Assembly (NCBI RefSeq): GCF_014281125.1
Contig: NZ_JACOEA010000001.1
Location: 62,001-126,000 of the forward strand
Origin: Lawsonibacter celer
Lineage (GTDB): Bacteria > Bacillota > Clostridia > Oscillospirales > Oscillospiraceae
DNA length: 64,000 nucleotides
Direction of reading: 5' to 3'
Positions 28,621-37,411 of the stretch are shown here, one piece after another (position 1 is the stretch's first letter; every line of letters begins with the position of its first letter). Under the pieces are notes generated by a model. It did no database searches, was not told the origin of the DNA, and saw nothing but the letters and a program-made list of their open reading frames with translations. The position numbers and the translations under genes are program-made.

Positions 28621-29249
28621 AAAAAGGAATTGCCGCGCTGCGGCCCGCGCTGTTTGCTCTGTTCCTGCTCCTGCCCGTACTGTTCCAGACGCTGCTGGGG
28701 TTCCAAAGCGGGGCCCGCTGGGCCTGGGAGGGCGCCTATCTGGCCCTGGCGCTCGGCTTTGCCATGTGCCTGTGGCGGCGGGAGGACCGGGGTGGCTGGT
28801 GGTGTGTCCTGCTGATCCCCGCGGCGGTCGTAGGGGGATGCTTTTGTCAGAACCCCTGGCTGGGCGCCGCATTGGGCGCCCTGGCGGCGGCTCTGTTGGT
28901 ACGAGGCCGGCTGCCGATGGCCGCGAAACTATCGGCGGCCGCGCTGGTGGCGCTGGCCTGCCTTTGCTCTGCGTTTGCCCTGTTGATACTCCCACTGCGG
29001 GGAACGGCCCGCTATGTGGTGTGCGGCCCGTCGGGCAGTCCCCTGGAGTATGCGGAGGTGGAAGTGGTAGACCCGGGAGCCATGGGGCGCATCCGCTATT
29101 ATGCGGTGGAGCAGACTGCCCTGGCGGACGCCTGGCCGCTGTTTCGGGTGGGTGTGGTCACAGGGCGTGATTCCGCCCCCTCAGGCACGGGGAAATATGG
29201 ATTCCTGATTGACCGCTATTTTGAGCTGCAGGAGGAAAAACAGACATGA
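28617..29249 (+). CDS. Multi-pass membrane protein of unknown function
   Basis: A 210-residue protein. Four hydrophobic segments span residues 5-125, followed by a soluble part of about 80 residues (ARYVVCGPSGSPLEYAEVEV onward) with a pattern of short strands. No family recognised. It starts inside the stop of the XRE gene and its own stop overlaps the lipoprotein gene, so translation is coupled along the operon. Confidence 0.6.
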   Translation: MKKGIAALRPALFALFLLLPVLFQTLLGFQSGARWAWEGAYLALALGFAMCLWRREDRGGWWCVLLIPAAVVGGCFCQNPWLGAALGALAAALLVRGRLPMAAKLSAAALVALACLCSAFALLILPLRGTARYVVCGPSGSPLEYAEVEVVDPGAMGRIRYYAVEQTALADAWPLFRVGVVTGRDSAPSGTGKYGFLIDRYFELQEEKQT

Positions 29250-29710
29250 AATCAATGTTTCTGGTTCTGATGCTTTTGGTGTTCCTGAACGCCTGTGCAG
29301 CCTCTTCACCGGAAGGGCAGGTCCGCAGGGAGCTGGGGCTGGATCTGCCAGCGGCAGAGCAAGTGATCACCAGAGAGAGCCACGGCGGCTTCCATGGGGA
29401 CGGCGCCACATGGATTGAACTCAGCTATACCAGCGAGACAGGGGATCAGGCAGCCGAACGGATGAAAGCGGGAGGCTGGCAGCCGCTGCCGGCGACCGAA
29501 AATCTACAGCGGGTCATGGCGGGTGAGCTGAGCGATGAGTGGAGCTTTCCGGAGATCGCCAACGGCCTTTGGTACTTTTATGACCGCCACAGTGAGAGCA
29601 AAGACCCTGCCGATGATGCAGAGTTGTTCAACCGTTTTTCGTATAACTTTACCTTCGCTGTGTTTGATGCGGATCGGGATAGACTCTATTACCTGGAGTT
29701 TGACACATGA
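29246..29710 (+). CDS. Putative lipoprotein
   Basis: A 154-residue protein with a signal peptide and lipobox (LLVFLNAC, Cys at about 17). The mature part is small, charged and rich in Trp/Tyr/Phe near the end (WYFYDRHSESK, FNRFSYNFTFAVF). No family recognised. Last gene of the DUF2975 operon, overlapping the previous gene by four bases. Confidence 0.65.
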   Translation: MKSMFLVLMLLVFLNACAASSPEGQVRRELGLDLPAAEQVITRESHGGFHGDGATWIELSYTSETGDQAAERMKAGGWQPLPATENLQRVMAGELSDEWSFPEIANGLWYFYDRHSESKDPADDAELFNRFSYNFTFAVFDADRDRLYYLEFDT

Positions 29711-29752
29711 GACCACGTCTGTGTCTGCCGGACGCCTTTTCTCTCTGAAATA

Positions 29753-29781
29753 TTGACAAGGCTGTCAAAATGGGGTATTCT
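29753..29781 (+). promoter_or_regulatory. Promoter of tRNA-Ser
   Basis: TTGACA (29753-29758), a 17-base spacer and TATTCT (29776-29781). Confidence 0.75.
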
Positions 29782-29839
29782 AACTAAAGCGATTCAGCAG
29801 GGAACAGAGATGGCCTGCTCTTCGCATCATTTAACAGAT

Positions 29840-29928
29840 GCAGCGGTATCGAAGTGGTCATAACGGGGCTGACTCGAAATCAGTTTGCGAGCAATCGCAC
29901 GTGGGTTCGAATCCCACCCGCTGCGCCA
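29840..29928 (+). tRNA. tRNA-Ser (anticodon CGA)
   Basis: Acceptor arms GCAGCGG and CCGCTGC pair fully. The anticodon loop CTCGAAA gives anticodon CGA (codon UCG). A long variable arm typical of serine tRNAs follows, then the T-arm GTGGGTTCGAATCCCAC. CCA is encoded (29926-29928). Confidence 0.96.
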
Positions 29929-29966
29929 GCTCGTCACAAGCGGTATACCGCTTGTGACGAGCTTTT
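29928..29966 (+). terminator. Terminator after tRNA-Ser
   Basis: A perfect 18-bp inverted repeat starting AGCTCGTCACAAGCGG, with no spacer, then TTTT. Its arm sequence CGTCACAAGCGG recurs at about 30157-30168. Confidence 0.88.
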
Positions 29967-30323
29967 CTATTTTATAGAAAGACACATTGTGTGCTCATTC
30001 TGCTGTATCTCCCTTCCAAAGCAAGCCCACTTCGTTGGGCTTCGATTTGGAGGGAAATGCCTCTTTCAAAAGGGCCTGTTTTACTATATTCGGGTGACTG
30101 AAATGCCCCCGACCATTGGATGAGGCGGGGGCTATTCCATCGTGTTGGTGCAGCGCGTCACAAGCGGGACATTGCCTGCGGCGGACTGTAATAGAATGCC
30201 TCAAACTGTGGCAGACTCTAAGGCAGTTATAAGTGCGGATAGACAGGCCGTGGTATGATAAGATACAGCTCTTTGAATACACAGACTCTTGTGGCGGCTC
30301 TGCATATTGTGAAGGAGGACTCC
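29967..30323. other. Intergenic region with hairpins and no gene
   Basis: About 350 bases. It contains a long imperfect hairpin (about 30010-30055, inner arms AAGCCCA and TGGGCTT), a second hairpin with CCCCCG and CGGGGG (about 30104-30132), and the partial repeat of the tRNA terminator arm. The frames are short and unconvincing. AAGGAGGA at its end serves the YyaL gene. Confidence 0.5.
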
Positions 30324-32252
30324 ATGGGGAATCATCTGATAGGTGAGACCAGCCCTTATCTGCTCCAGCATGCGGAAAATCCGGTAGATTGGTATCCGTG
30401 GTGCAGTGCGGCATTTGAAAAGGCCAGAGCGGAGGACAAACCAGTTTTTTTGAGCGTCGGCTACAGCACCTGTCACTGGTGCCATGTTATGGCCCGTGAA
30501 AGTTTTGAGGACCCGGATATTGCAAAAATCATGAATCGGTCGTTTGTGGCGGTAAAGGTGGACCGGGAGGAGCGGCCGGATATCGACAGTGTGTATATGG
30601 CAGTGTGCCAGGCGATGACCGGCAGCGGCGGCTGGCCCATGAGCGTATTTCTTACCTGGGACAAAAAGCCCTTTTTTGCGGGCACTTACTTTCCTCCGCA
30701 GCCCCGCTATGGCGCACCGGGATTTGCCGACCTTCTGGCCGCCATTGATGTCCAGTGGAGGAGCAACCGGGCGCAGCTGATGGAGTCGGCGCAGCGGATT
30801 GTGTCACATCTGAGCGGTCCGTCAGGCCGCCCGCCCATAGAACAGGTGCAGGCGCCGGCTGAGGAGGCGGTCCGGTGGTTCCGCAGCGCCTTTGATGCAG
30901 TCGGCGGTGGCTTCGGCGTTGCGCCTAAATTTCCCACACCCCACAGTCTGCTCTTCCTGATGCTGTACGCGGAGCGGGAACGGGACGGCGATGTCCAGGA
31001 GATGGTGGAAAAGACGCTGGTACAGATGCGAAAGGGCGGAATTTTCGATCAGATCGGCGGCGGATTTTCCCGATACTCCACCGACCGATATTTCCTGGCG
31101 CCCCACTTTGAGAAGATGCTGTACGATAATGCGCTGCTGATCATGGCCTATGCCGCGGCCTATTCTCTCACCGGCAAGCCGCTGTACCTGGATACTGCCT
31201 GTGAGACCGCCAGGTATGTTCTTCGGGAGATGACCTCCGGCGAGGGCGGGTTCTATAGTGCTCAGGATGCCGATAGTGGTGGCGTGGAGGGGAAATTTTA
31301 CACCTTTACTTTGCAGGAGATACTGCAGGTGCTGGGCGAAGAACGGGGCGTGCGGTTTGCCCGGGCGTTCGACATCACCGCCCAGGGCAATTTCGGGGGA
31401 GTCAACATCCCGAATTTACTGAAAAGCAATGCGCTTTCCGCAGATTTCAGCGCAGAGAAGGAACGGCTTCTGGCCTATCGCAGACATCGTGGAGAGCTCC
31501 ATCTGGACGATAAGATCCTCACTGCCTGGAATGCTATGATGATCGCGGCTCTGTCCATGCTTTACCGGGTATCTACAGACGAGAGGTATCTCCGGGGTGC
31601 CGTAAAGGCCCAGCGGTTTCTGGAGGACTGCCTTTGGGCGGATGGACGGCTCTATGCCAGTTTTCGGGAGGGGAGGCACTCCCAACACGGTTTTTTGGAT
31701 GACTATGCCTATGAGATCGCCGCGCTGATCGAACTGTACAATTCCACGCTGGAGCGCGGTTGGCTGGAGCAGGCGGAACACCTGTGTGAAGCGGTGATTC
31801 AGCGATTTGTGGACCAGGAGCATGGGGGCTTTTTCCTGAGCGAGAAAACCGAGCTGTTTCTCAACCCAAAGGACACCTACGACGGGGCCCTTCCCAGTGG
31901 AAATGCTGTTATGGCCTATAACTTTGTGCGGCTATATCAGCTGACGCAGAGGGATTGTTACCGGGAACGGGCAGAACAGCAGCTGGCGTTTCTATCTGCG
32001 GCGGCGGATGTTCCGGCGGGGCACAGCATGTTTTTGCTGGCAGAACAGCTGTACCGACTGCCGCCGAGGCAAATCACCTTCATCTGGAAGGAGTCGGCGG
32101 ATCTGGAGAACTTTTTGAAAACGCTTCCGTTTCTGGCTAACGTGACTGCGATGCCTCCTGATCAGTCATATCCGTTACTGAACGGCCGGGCTACTTGGTA
32201 TGTCTGTCAGGGGAACATCTGCCTGCCGCCCTCTAACACGAGGAATTTTTAA
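30324..32252 (+). CDS. YyaL/Spata20-type thioredoxin-domain protein
   Basis: A 642-residue protein. The N-terminal DUF255 thioredoxin-like domain opens with [20 protein letters not shown] and has the CHWCHVM motif near 53. The rest is a six-hairpin (alpha/alpha) barrel related to N-acylglucosamine 2-epimerases ([23 protein letters not shown]). Length is slightly short of the usual 680. Physiological role is unresolved; homologues span bacteria to mammals. AAGGAGGA precedes ATG 30324. It is a single-gene unit with its own terminator. Confidence 0.93.
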   Translation: MGNHLIGETSPYLLQHAENPVDWYPWCSAAFEKARAEDKPVFLSVGYSTCHWCHVMARESFEDPDIAKIMNRSFVAVKVDREERPDIDSVYMAVCQAMTGSGGWPMSVFLTWDKKPFFAGTYFPPQPRYGAPGFADLLAAIDVQWRSNRAQLMESAQRIVSHLSGPSGRPPIEQVQAPAEEAVRWFRSAFDAVGGGFGVAPKFPTPHSLLFLMLYAERERDGDVQEMVEKTLVQMRKGGIFDQIGGGFSRYSTDRYFLAPHFEKMLYDNALLIMAYAAAYSLTGKPLYLDTACETARYVLREMTSGEGGFYSAQDADSGGVEGKFYTFTLQEILQVLGEERGVRFARAFDITAQGNFGGVNIPNLLKSNALSADFSAEKERLLAYRRHRGELHLDDKILTAWNAMMIAALSMLYRVSTDERYLRGAVKAQRFLEDCLWADGRLYASFREGRHSQHGFLDDYAYEIAALIELYNSTLERGWLEQAEHLCEAVIQRFVDQEHGGFFLSEKTELFLNPKDTYDGALPSGNAVMAYNFVRLYQLTQRDCYRERAEQQLAFLSAAADVPAGHSMFLLAEQLYRLPPRQITFIWKESADLENFLKTLPFLANVTAMPPDQSYPLLNGRATWYVCQGNICLPPSNTRNF

Positions 32253-32313
32253 AACGGTCTGTGCACAGACTATGCTGGGCAATGTCATTAAGTTAAGCCT
32301 TTTACCGAACATG

Positions 32314-32356
32314 AAAAAGTACCCACCCTGTTTTGAATGGGGTGGGTACTTTTTTG
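32314..32356 (+). terminator. Terminator after the YyaL gene
   Basis: AAAAAGTACCCACCC...GGGTGGGTACTTTTTT. The following 200 bases to 32557 are an AT-rich leader with no other gene. Confidence 0.9.
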
Positions 32357-32496
32357 GGTGATAATAAGCCGTATTATACACAATACCACTGACATGAATG
32401 TTTTCTCCACAAATTCAAATCTGTCTGACTGTTTATTTTCTTGACTTGCATTATACCATCACTTTAACCTCATTGAAAGGCAAAATAAAAAATAGA

Positions 32497-32548
32497 CCTT
32501 TCCTGCTGCTCGCTGTATTTTTAACGATGAGACAAAACCCAGGAAAGG
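32497..32548 (+). promoter_or_regulatory. Possible ribosome-site-sequestering hairpin
   Basis: CCTTTCCTG (32497-32505) is exactly complementary to CAGGAAAGG (32540-32548), which contains the ribosome site of the 56-residue gene at 32558. Pairing would hide that site. Function is inferred. Confidence 0.45.
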
Positions 32549-32557
32549 ACGGTCATT

Positions 32558-32728
32558 ATGAAATATCCGGATTTAAACACATTGTTCCAGAAGAATGGTG
32601 AGGCAAGAAAGTTTTACACCTCTCTGACTGATTATGTCCGGGAGCAGATCGACACCCGGCCGGGCGGTATAAATTCCCTGAAAAGTCTCCAGAATTACGC
32701 GGATAATCTAACCCGTAGGGACGATTAA
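32558..32728 (+). CDS. Small hypothetical protein (56 residues)
   Basis: MKYPDLNTLFQKNGEARKFY is followed by a helical SLTDYVREQ segment and NSLKSLQNYADNL. It has a good ribosome site (AGGAAAGG) and a terminator. The composition and the LPDYVQEQI-like pattern resemble a small conserved protein seen in gut Firmicutes. Function is unknown. It is soluble, with no signal peptide. Confidence 0.7.
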   Translation: MKYPDLNTLFQKNGEARKFYTSLTDYVREQIDTRPGGINSLKSLQNYADNLTRRDD

Positions 32729-32754
32729 AAAATGATATCTAGCCTTGGGCTGTT

Positions 32755-32798
32755 ACAAGCCGGAGCATGCTTTGTGTTGCGTGCCCCGGCTTGTTTTT
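32755..32798 (+). terminator. Terminator after the 56-residue gene
   Basis: ACAAGCCGG and CCGGCTTGT arms followed by TTTT. It lies just outside the left end of the IS21 element. Confidence 0.8.
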
Positions 32799-32832
32799 GA
32801 ATCAGTGTTAGAGCCCGGAGGAAACAGCCAGC

Positions 32833-32904
32833 CTGAGACCAACAGAAATAACCAATCTGAGACCAGTAGAAACAACCAATCACAGTCCAACTGAAAAAGC
32901 CATT
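32833..32904 (+). repeat. IS21 left-end tandem repeats
   Basis: Three tandem 24-bp units, two starting CTGAGACC and ending ACCAAT and a third, degenerate one. They match units at the right end in inverted orientation and are probable transposase-binding repeats. Confidence 0.75.
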
Positions 32905-32961
32905 ACTATATTACTCCATGCTCTATAATGGTGTTAGCTAATGCACCATGAAAGGAGAAAC

Positions 32962-34275
32962 ATGAATGAAAATAATAGTAATGACTTGCAGACTATCATA
33001 ACACAAGTCATTGAAGAAATGAAGTCTGAGCAAGGGCATAAATTTGATCTCAATAAAATTAACCTTGCTGAACTGGAACGTCGTACCGGAATGACTAGGG
33101 CACAGTTGCGGCGATTACAAAAGAATGGATTCCAGATAACACCACATGCTCTTACTGGTCGTAATGCAGATACTACAATTATCTCTGGTTACACAGGTGT
33201 AATAGATGATCTGCTTAGAAAAGGAGTATCTAATTCAGAAGTTATTCTGGAACGAATCCAGGAACAAGGCTATGCAGGCAGCCTAACTACTGTAAAAAGA
33301 TATATCAGCACCCATAAAGATCTTATCCCACCCAGAAGGCAGGCAGTTGCACCACAAGGTAATCGCGGACGCCGATACTCCAGTGATGCTGGTGAGAGTT
33401 ATCAGATGGATTGGGGATTTGTCAACGTGGACACAGGTGATGGCGATTCTTACAAAGTAGCCTGTTTTGCAATGATCTGCCATCATTGTGGTGAACGCTA
33501 TATAGAGTTCTTTCCGAATGCGAAACAAGAAAACCTGTTTATTGGCATGATTCATGCTTTCAAACGTATGGGGGTTCCGGAGCATGTACTCACAGACAAC
33601 ATGAAAAGCGTTGTGATTCATCGTGATTCCGAAGGACATCCGGTTTGGAATCACGATTATGAAGCGTTTATGAATACCATCGGCTTTGAAACAAAACTAT
33701 GCAGACCCAGGCATCCATTCACGAAAGGAGCGGTGGAGCGCCTCGTACGTTTTGTAAAAGAAAACTTTCTTGCTGGACGAATCTTCGGTACCATTACGGA
33801 TCTTAATTATGAAGCATGGAAATGGTGCGATAATCAGAATAATCGATATCATAAAGCAGTTGATTGCATTCCTCATGAAAGACATTCTATCAGTTGTATG
33901 AAAAATGCAGCAATGCTAAAAGATACCTTTGATGTCCGAAAATATCTGTGTCCTATCCGATGCATTTCGTTTGATGGTTTTGTTACATATGAAGGAAGAC
34001 GTTTTGGCGTTCCATACAGTTATGTCCAGCATACCTGCCGTGTTCAAAGAGAAAACTTCACGCTATATATTTATGATTTGGAGTTGCGAAAAGTCTTAAT
34101 CACCCACGATGTGACATGGAGCCGGAAAGACAGCTTTTGCAAAGGTCAGTTTGCAGATGATCAACCCGAAGAAAAGCCTTCCGTCCCAGTAAAAATCTGT
34201 ATCTCCCAGAAAAAAGAAAACCCACCGAAATCTGCTTTTGCAAAGTTTGCTTTTGGAGGTGACTGGAATGAATGA
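32962..34275 (+). CDS. istA: IS21-family transposase IstA
   Basis: A 437-residue protein. The N-terminal helix-turn-helix (LERRTGMTRAQLRRLQKNG) is followed by an RNase H-like catalytic core with D in YQMDWGF, D in VLTDNMKS and E in GAVERLVRF, the DDE triad. It cuts and joins element ends together with IstB. AAAGGAG lies before ATG 32962; the earlier ATG 32941 lacks a good site. It ends inside istB. Confidence 0.95.
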   Translation: MNENNSNDLQTIITQVIEEMKSEQGHKFDLNKINLAELERRTGMTRAQLRRLQKNGFQITPHALTGRNADTTIISGYTGVIDDLLRKGVSNSEVILERIQEQGYAGSLTTVKRYISTHKDLIPPRRQAVAPQGNRGRRYSSDAGESYQMDWGFVNVDTGDGDSYKVACFAMICHHCGERYIEFFPNAKQENLFIGMIHAFKRMGVPEHVLTDNMKSVVIHRDSEGHPVWNHDYEAFMNTIGFETKLCRPRHPFTKGAVERLVRFVKENFLAGRIFGTITDLNYEAWKWCDNQNNRYHKAVDCIPHERHSISCMKNAAMLKDTFDVRKYLCPIRCISFDGFVTYEGRRFGVPYSYVQHTCRVQRENFTLYIYDLELRKVLITHDVTWSRKDSFCKGQFADDQPEEKPSVPVKICISQKKENPPKSAFAKFAFGGDWNE

Positions 34276-35053
34276 AACACTGATCGAACAGATTCAGACA
34301 GATGTCTCTGCGCTGGATATAAAGATAACTGCTCAGGAAATCGCATTATATCTGTCGGAAAAGAAAGTTCCACCAGAACATCTGGAGGCCATGAAAGAAT
34401 TCATAGCATATCTAAGACAAAACCAACGAGATAAAGCAATCAATGCACTGTTACAACATAGCCGCATCCCGCAGAAAGAGCCAAGTACATTTGAAAACTT
34501 TGATTTCAGCAGGATAACTGGTGAAAATGCTGTTCAGATAAGAAATCTTCCAAATCTGACGGCACTTTATTCAAGGCAGAACATAGCCTTTATAGGACCA
34601 CCGGGAGTTGGTAAGACACATTTATCCATGGCATATGGTAATTCCTGCTGTCGCAAAGGATTGAGAGCATATTTTATAAAGGCTACTGAATTGAACGAAA
34701 AGTTCACCAAGGCACGAAGAACAGGTACTGAGAGCAGTGCTATTTCAGGCCTGGTCAGACCTTCCTGCCTGATTATTGATGAAATAGGTCGAAGCATCTT
34801 CGACATGGAAAACACACGCTTGTTCTTTGATATGATCGACCGAAGATGCAGTAAAGAAGGTCCTAATTGCATAATCTTCACCAGTAATCTGACTCCCGAT
34901 AAGTGGCGGGACTTCTTCCGAGAAGAAGACGCATTACTTTGTGCGTTGGATAGAACATTCGATGCTGCTACTGTTTATCTCATGAAGGGTGAAAGCTATC
35001 GAGGACGAAACTTAAAAACTTATTCGATAGAAATCAGCGATCCCGCTGAATAA
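34268..35053 (+). CDS. istB: IS21-family helper ATPase IstB
   Basis: A 261-residue AAA+ protein related to DnaC. Walker A GPPGVGKTHL is near residue 115 and Walker B CLIIDEIGR is near 170. It assembles on target DNA and activates IstA. It overlaps istA by eight bases, with TTTTGGAGGTG before ATG 34268. Complete length. Confidence 0.95.
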   Translation: MNETLIEQIQTDVSALDIKITAQEIALYLSEKKVPPEHLEAMKEFIAYLRQNQRDKAINALLQHSRIPQKEPSTFENFDFSRITGENAVQIRNLPNLTALYSRQNIAFIGPPGVGKTHLSMAYGNSCCRKGLRAYFIKATELNEKFTKARRTGTESSAISGLVRPSCLIIDEIGRSIFDMENTRLFFDMIDRRCSKEGPNCIIFTSNLTPDKWRDFFREEDALLCALDRTFDAATVYLMKGESYRGRNLKTYSIEISDPAE

Positions 35054-35083
35054 CTGTCGGTAATCTATCAGCCAAGCAGGTGC

Positions 35084-35131
35084 ATTGGCTATTTCTAATG
35101 AGCTCGGATTGGTTGTTTCTGCTGGACTCTG
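35084..35131 (-). repeat. IS21 right-end tandem repeats
   Basis: Two adjacent 24-bp units, ATTGGCTATTTCTAATGAGC and ATTGGTTGTTTCTGCTGGAC onward, inverted relative to the left-end units. Confidence 0.75.
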
Positions 35132-35158
35132 AGTGGTTAATTCCTCCGGGCTCTAACA

Positions 35159-35857
35159 TCAGCGCGTGTGCCCCTGTTCATCGCGGCTTTTTTCATAAAT
35201 AACGAATGTTAGATTTCGGTCGCAAACTGCGAGAAACAAATCCTTTGCGGAGTGGACTCTGTGCTGCCTGAGCTGCTCGTTCAGCCAGGTCAAATCAAGC
35301 CCCATCCGTTTTAGATTATCCTCCAGAATGCGGCCATCCATAATAAGCTCGGTAAAAAGCAGTTCCTGGGCAGGGGACAGACCCATGTCGCTGGGGGTGG
35401 CAGGACGCTGGCTGCTCACCGGAAGGATTGTGAGTTTTCCGTTGCATTCATATATGGCAGTCTGAATATTCGTCAGGTCAAAATATCCCTGCTGCCTGCA
35501 CATGACCATGAACTCACTTAACTCCAGCTTGGACTTTTTTAGATTTTCACGGTACAACTTCCCGTGATCCATGAGGATTGTGGGCGTGCCGTTCAGATAT
35601 TTGCGCGTGCGCGGAAAACGCTTGGAAATGACGCTCAGCAGCAGAGTAACTCCGCCGTAAATGACCATCGCGGTCAGCGGTTTCCAGGGCTCCTCCAGCT
35701 CGGTGGCCATCTCGGCCGCGATGGAACCGATGGTAATCCCGGTGATGTAATCAAAAAAATCCAACTGAGCGATTTGCTTGTGCCCAATGAATTTTGCCAC
35801 CAGAAACAATACGCCAAAAGAGCCCAGTGTGGTGAGACAAAGCGAAAGAAAACTCAT
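35159..35857 (-). CDS. DUF421-type membrane protein (YetF-like)
   Basis: A 232-residue protein. Three membrane helices span 1-80 (LFLVAKFIGHKQIAQLDFFDYITGI is the family signature), followed by a two-part cytoplasmic DUF421 domain. The function of YetF-type proteins is unsettled, though some stabilise sporulation or spore germinant-receptor complexes. GGAGGAAT lies eight bases before ATG 35857; an upstream in-frame ATG lacks a site. The TGA stop is part of the IS21 target duplication, so the protein stays complete. Confidence 0.85.
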   Translation of the reverse strand: MSFLSLCLTTLGSFGVLFLVAKFIGHKQIAQLDFFDYITGITIGSIAAEMATELEEPWKPLTAMVIYGGVTLLLSVISKRFPRTRKYLNGTPTILMDHGKLYRENLKKSKLELSEFMVMCRQQGYFDLTNIQTAIYECNGKLTILPVSSQRPATPSDMGLSPAQELLFTELIMDGRILEDNLKRMGLDLTWLNEQLRQHRVHSAKDLFLAVCDRNLTFVIYEKSRDEQGHTR

Positions 35858-36006
35858 GCGGCATTCCTCCCTCTCTCTAGTCTGACCAAAACTGGATTCA
35901 GCATACCTCATTGAGCCGAAGAATGTGCGTTCCCCTATTGGAGGGGGGGAGGAGGCGCCGATATAGGCCTCGGTTTCCGCCAGATAGCTGCTGAAAATTG
36001 CATTGA

Positions 36007-36045
36007 GGCGGCTCATCCAACCAGAATTGCGTCGGATGAGCCGCC
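36007..36045. terminator. Hairpin downstream of the MFS gene
   Basis: Arms GGCGGCTCATCC and GGATGAGCCGCC, 29 bases after the minus-strand MFS stop. The T run is weak, so termination is uncertain. Confidence 0.45.
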
Positions 36046-36073
36046 CTTGTTCTAGTAGGATTCAGCCCCGATT

Positions 36074-37282
36074 TTATCGATCGGCCCGGCGGACAGAGGG
36101 GAGCGCCAGGGCCAGAACACCACAGGCCAATGTTCCGATTCCGGCGATCAGGAACCAGATGGGGAGACCGGTTTTCCCGGCGAACAACGCGCTGGCAGCC
36201 AGACCCAGGGGGGAGGCCAGAGTCATAATAGCCCCGGACAGCCCCAGCACCCGGCCCAAATATTCCGCCTCTACCTTTTCCTGAATCAGCGCCATGAACA
36301 TGGAGTTGAAGAAGGGCGCGGAAAGGCCCATCAGCACGGTAAGCACCACAAAAGCCGTGAAAGCGGCGGGGGGCAGCAGGGCGGTCAGCACCAGTGTGGC
36401 ACCTAAAAAGAGCACAGAGCCGATCATGGTGATGATCTTGTTTTTGGTCCCGCCCCAGATACCCAGAATGATGGAGCCGGCCAGCATTCCTGCCGACCAC
36501 ACGGTTTCCACCAGGGCGGCGCCCCCGGTCCCTACGGAGAAATAGTCGATGCTCATCAGGGGATAGAGGGCGGATATGGGCATAAAGACCACGGAAAACA
36601 GCGCACAGATCAGACACAGCTCCCACAGCCAGCGCTTGGAGCGCAGAACACGGAAACCCTCTACCGTATCCGCCCACAGGCGCAGACGCTGCCCGGTTTG
36701 ACCGGTGCGCAGGGCCGGGAGGCGGGCGGCCAGCACACCCAGAATGGCAAAGGCGGCCCCCAGAGTATCCAGGGCAATCACCCAGTGGAGGGGAACATGC
36801 TCATAGAGCACAGCCGCCAGAGCGGGGGAGAGGAGCATGGACACGGTCTGGATGCCCTGGCTCCATCCGGCGCACCTGCCCAACGCATCGGGCGGGGCAA
36901 TCAGGGGGGTGACCGCCTGAATACAGGGGGTGTGAAAGGCGGCGCCCACGCTGCGCAGAGCCAGGGCGGTGAGAATGAGCCCGGTGCTCAGCCCGCCCCG
37001 GGCGGCCGACAAGGCGAGACCCAGGGAGACCAGACCAATGGCCCCGTCAGAGACCATCATGACGTACGCCCGGTCAAAGCGGTCGGCAAAGGCCCCGGTG
37101 AACAGGGAGAGGATTCCCTGAGGCAGCATGGCGGCCAGCGTGGCCACCGAGAGCACGGCCGCCGAGCCGGTGTGGTAGGTCAAATACCAGATGAGTACGT
37201 ATTGGGAGATCATACTGGTGAGGATAGAGGCAGCTTGCCCCACCCAAAGTGTAACAAAGCTTCGCTTCCAATGGGGAATCAT
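36074..37282 (-). CDS. MFS transporter, MefA-like exporter
   Basis: A 402-residue protein with about twelve membrane segments. The loop FADRFDRAYVMMVSD between helices 2 and 3 is the MFS signature. The start FVTLWVGQAASILTSMISQ resembles the MFS_3 group of macrolide and enterobactin exporters. The substrate cannot be assigned. AAGGGAACG precedes the ATG. It stands alone on the minus strand. Confidence 0.85.
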   Translation of the reverse strand: MIPHWKRSFVTLWVGQAASILTSMISQYVLIWYLTYHTGSAAVLSVATLAAMLPQGILSLFTGAFADRFDRAYVMMVSDGAIGLVSLGLALSAARGGLSTGLILTALALRSVGAAFHTPCIQAVTPLIAPPDALGRCAGWSQGIQTVSMLLSPALAAVLYEHVPLHWVIALDTLGAAFAILGVLAARLPALRTGQTGQRLRLWADTVEGFRVLRSKRWLWELCLICALFSVVFMPISALYPLMSIDYFSVGTGGAALVETVWSAGMLAGSIILGIWGGTKNKIITMIGSVLFLGATLVLTALLPPAAFTAFVVLTVLMGLSAPFFNSMFMALIQEKVEAEYLGRVLGLSGAIMTLASPLGLAASALFAGKTGLPIWFLIAGIGTLACGVLALALPSVRRADR

Positions 37283-37360
37283 ATTCCGTTCCCTTCCTTT
37301 CCCAGCCGCGGTAAAGGAACGTGATTATAACACAAGGGATTGACGGCTGTCAAGGGAAGA

Positions 37361-37386
37361 GCCCCGGTCTCCTGAGAGACCGGGGC
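37361..37386 (-). terminator. Terminator after the polysaccharide deacetylase gene
   Basis: GCCCCGGTCTC, loop, GAGACCGGGGC, about 25 bases past the gene's stop, followed by CTCTTCCCTT on the minus strand. Confidence 0.7.
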
Positions 37387-37411
37387 CCTTTGAAGGGAGG
37401 GAGGGACGTGC

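Larger units (their letters stand above)
32806..35158 (+). mobile_element. Complete IS21-family insertion sequence
   Basis: 2,353 bp with perfect 18-bp terminal inverted repeats, TGTTAGAGCCCGGAGGAA (32806-32823) and its complement (35141-35158). The flanking target duplication is TCAG (32802-32805 and 35159-35162). It encodes istA and istB with a short overlap and is clearly richer in A+T than its surroundings. Both genes are intact, so it may be active. It sits exactly at the stop codon of the DUF421 gene. Confidence 0.96.

Noticed and set aside
29854..30123. Open frame overlapping tRNA-Ser
   Set aside because: It begins inside the tRNA, passes through its terminator and shows no coding features.
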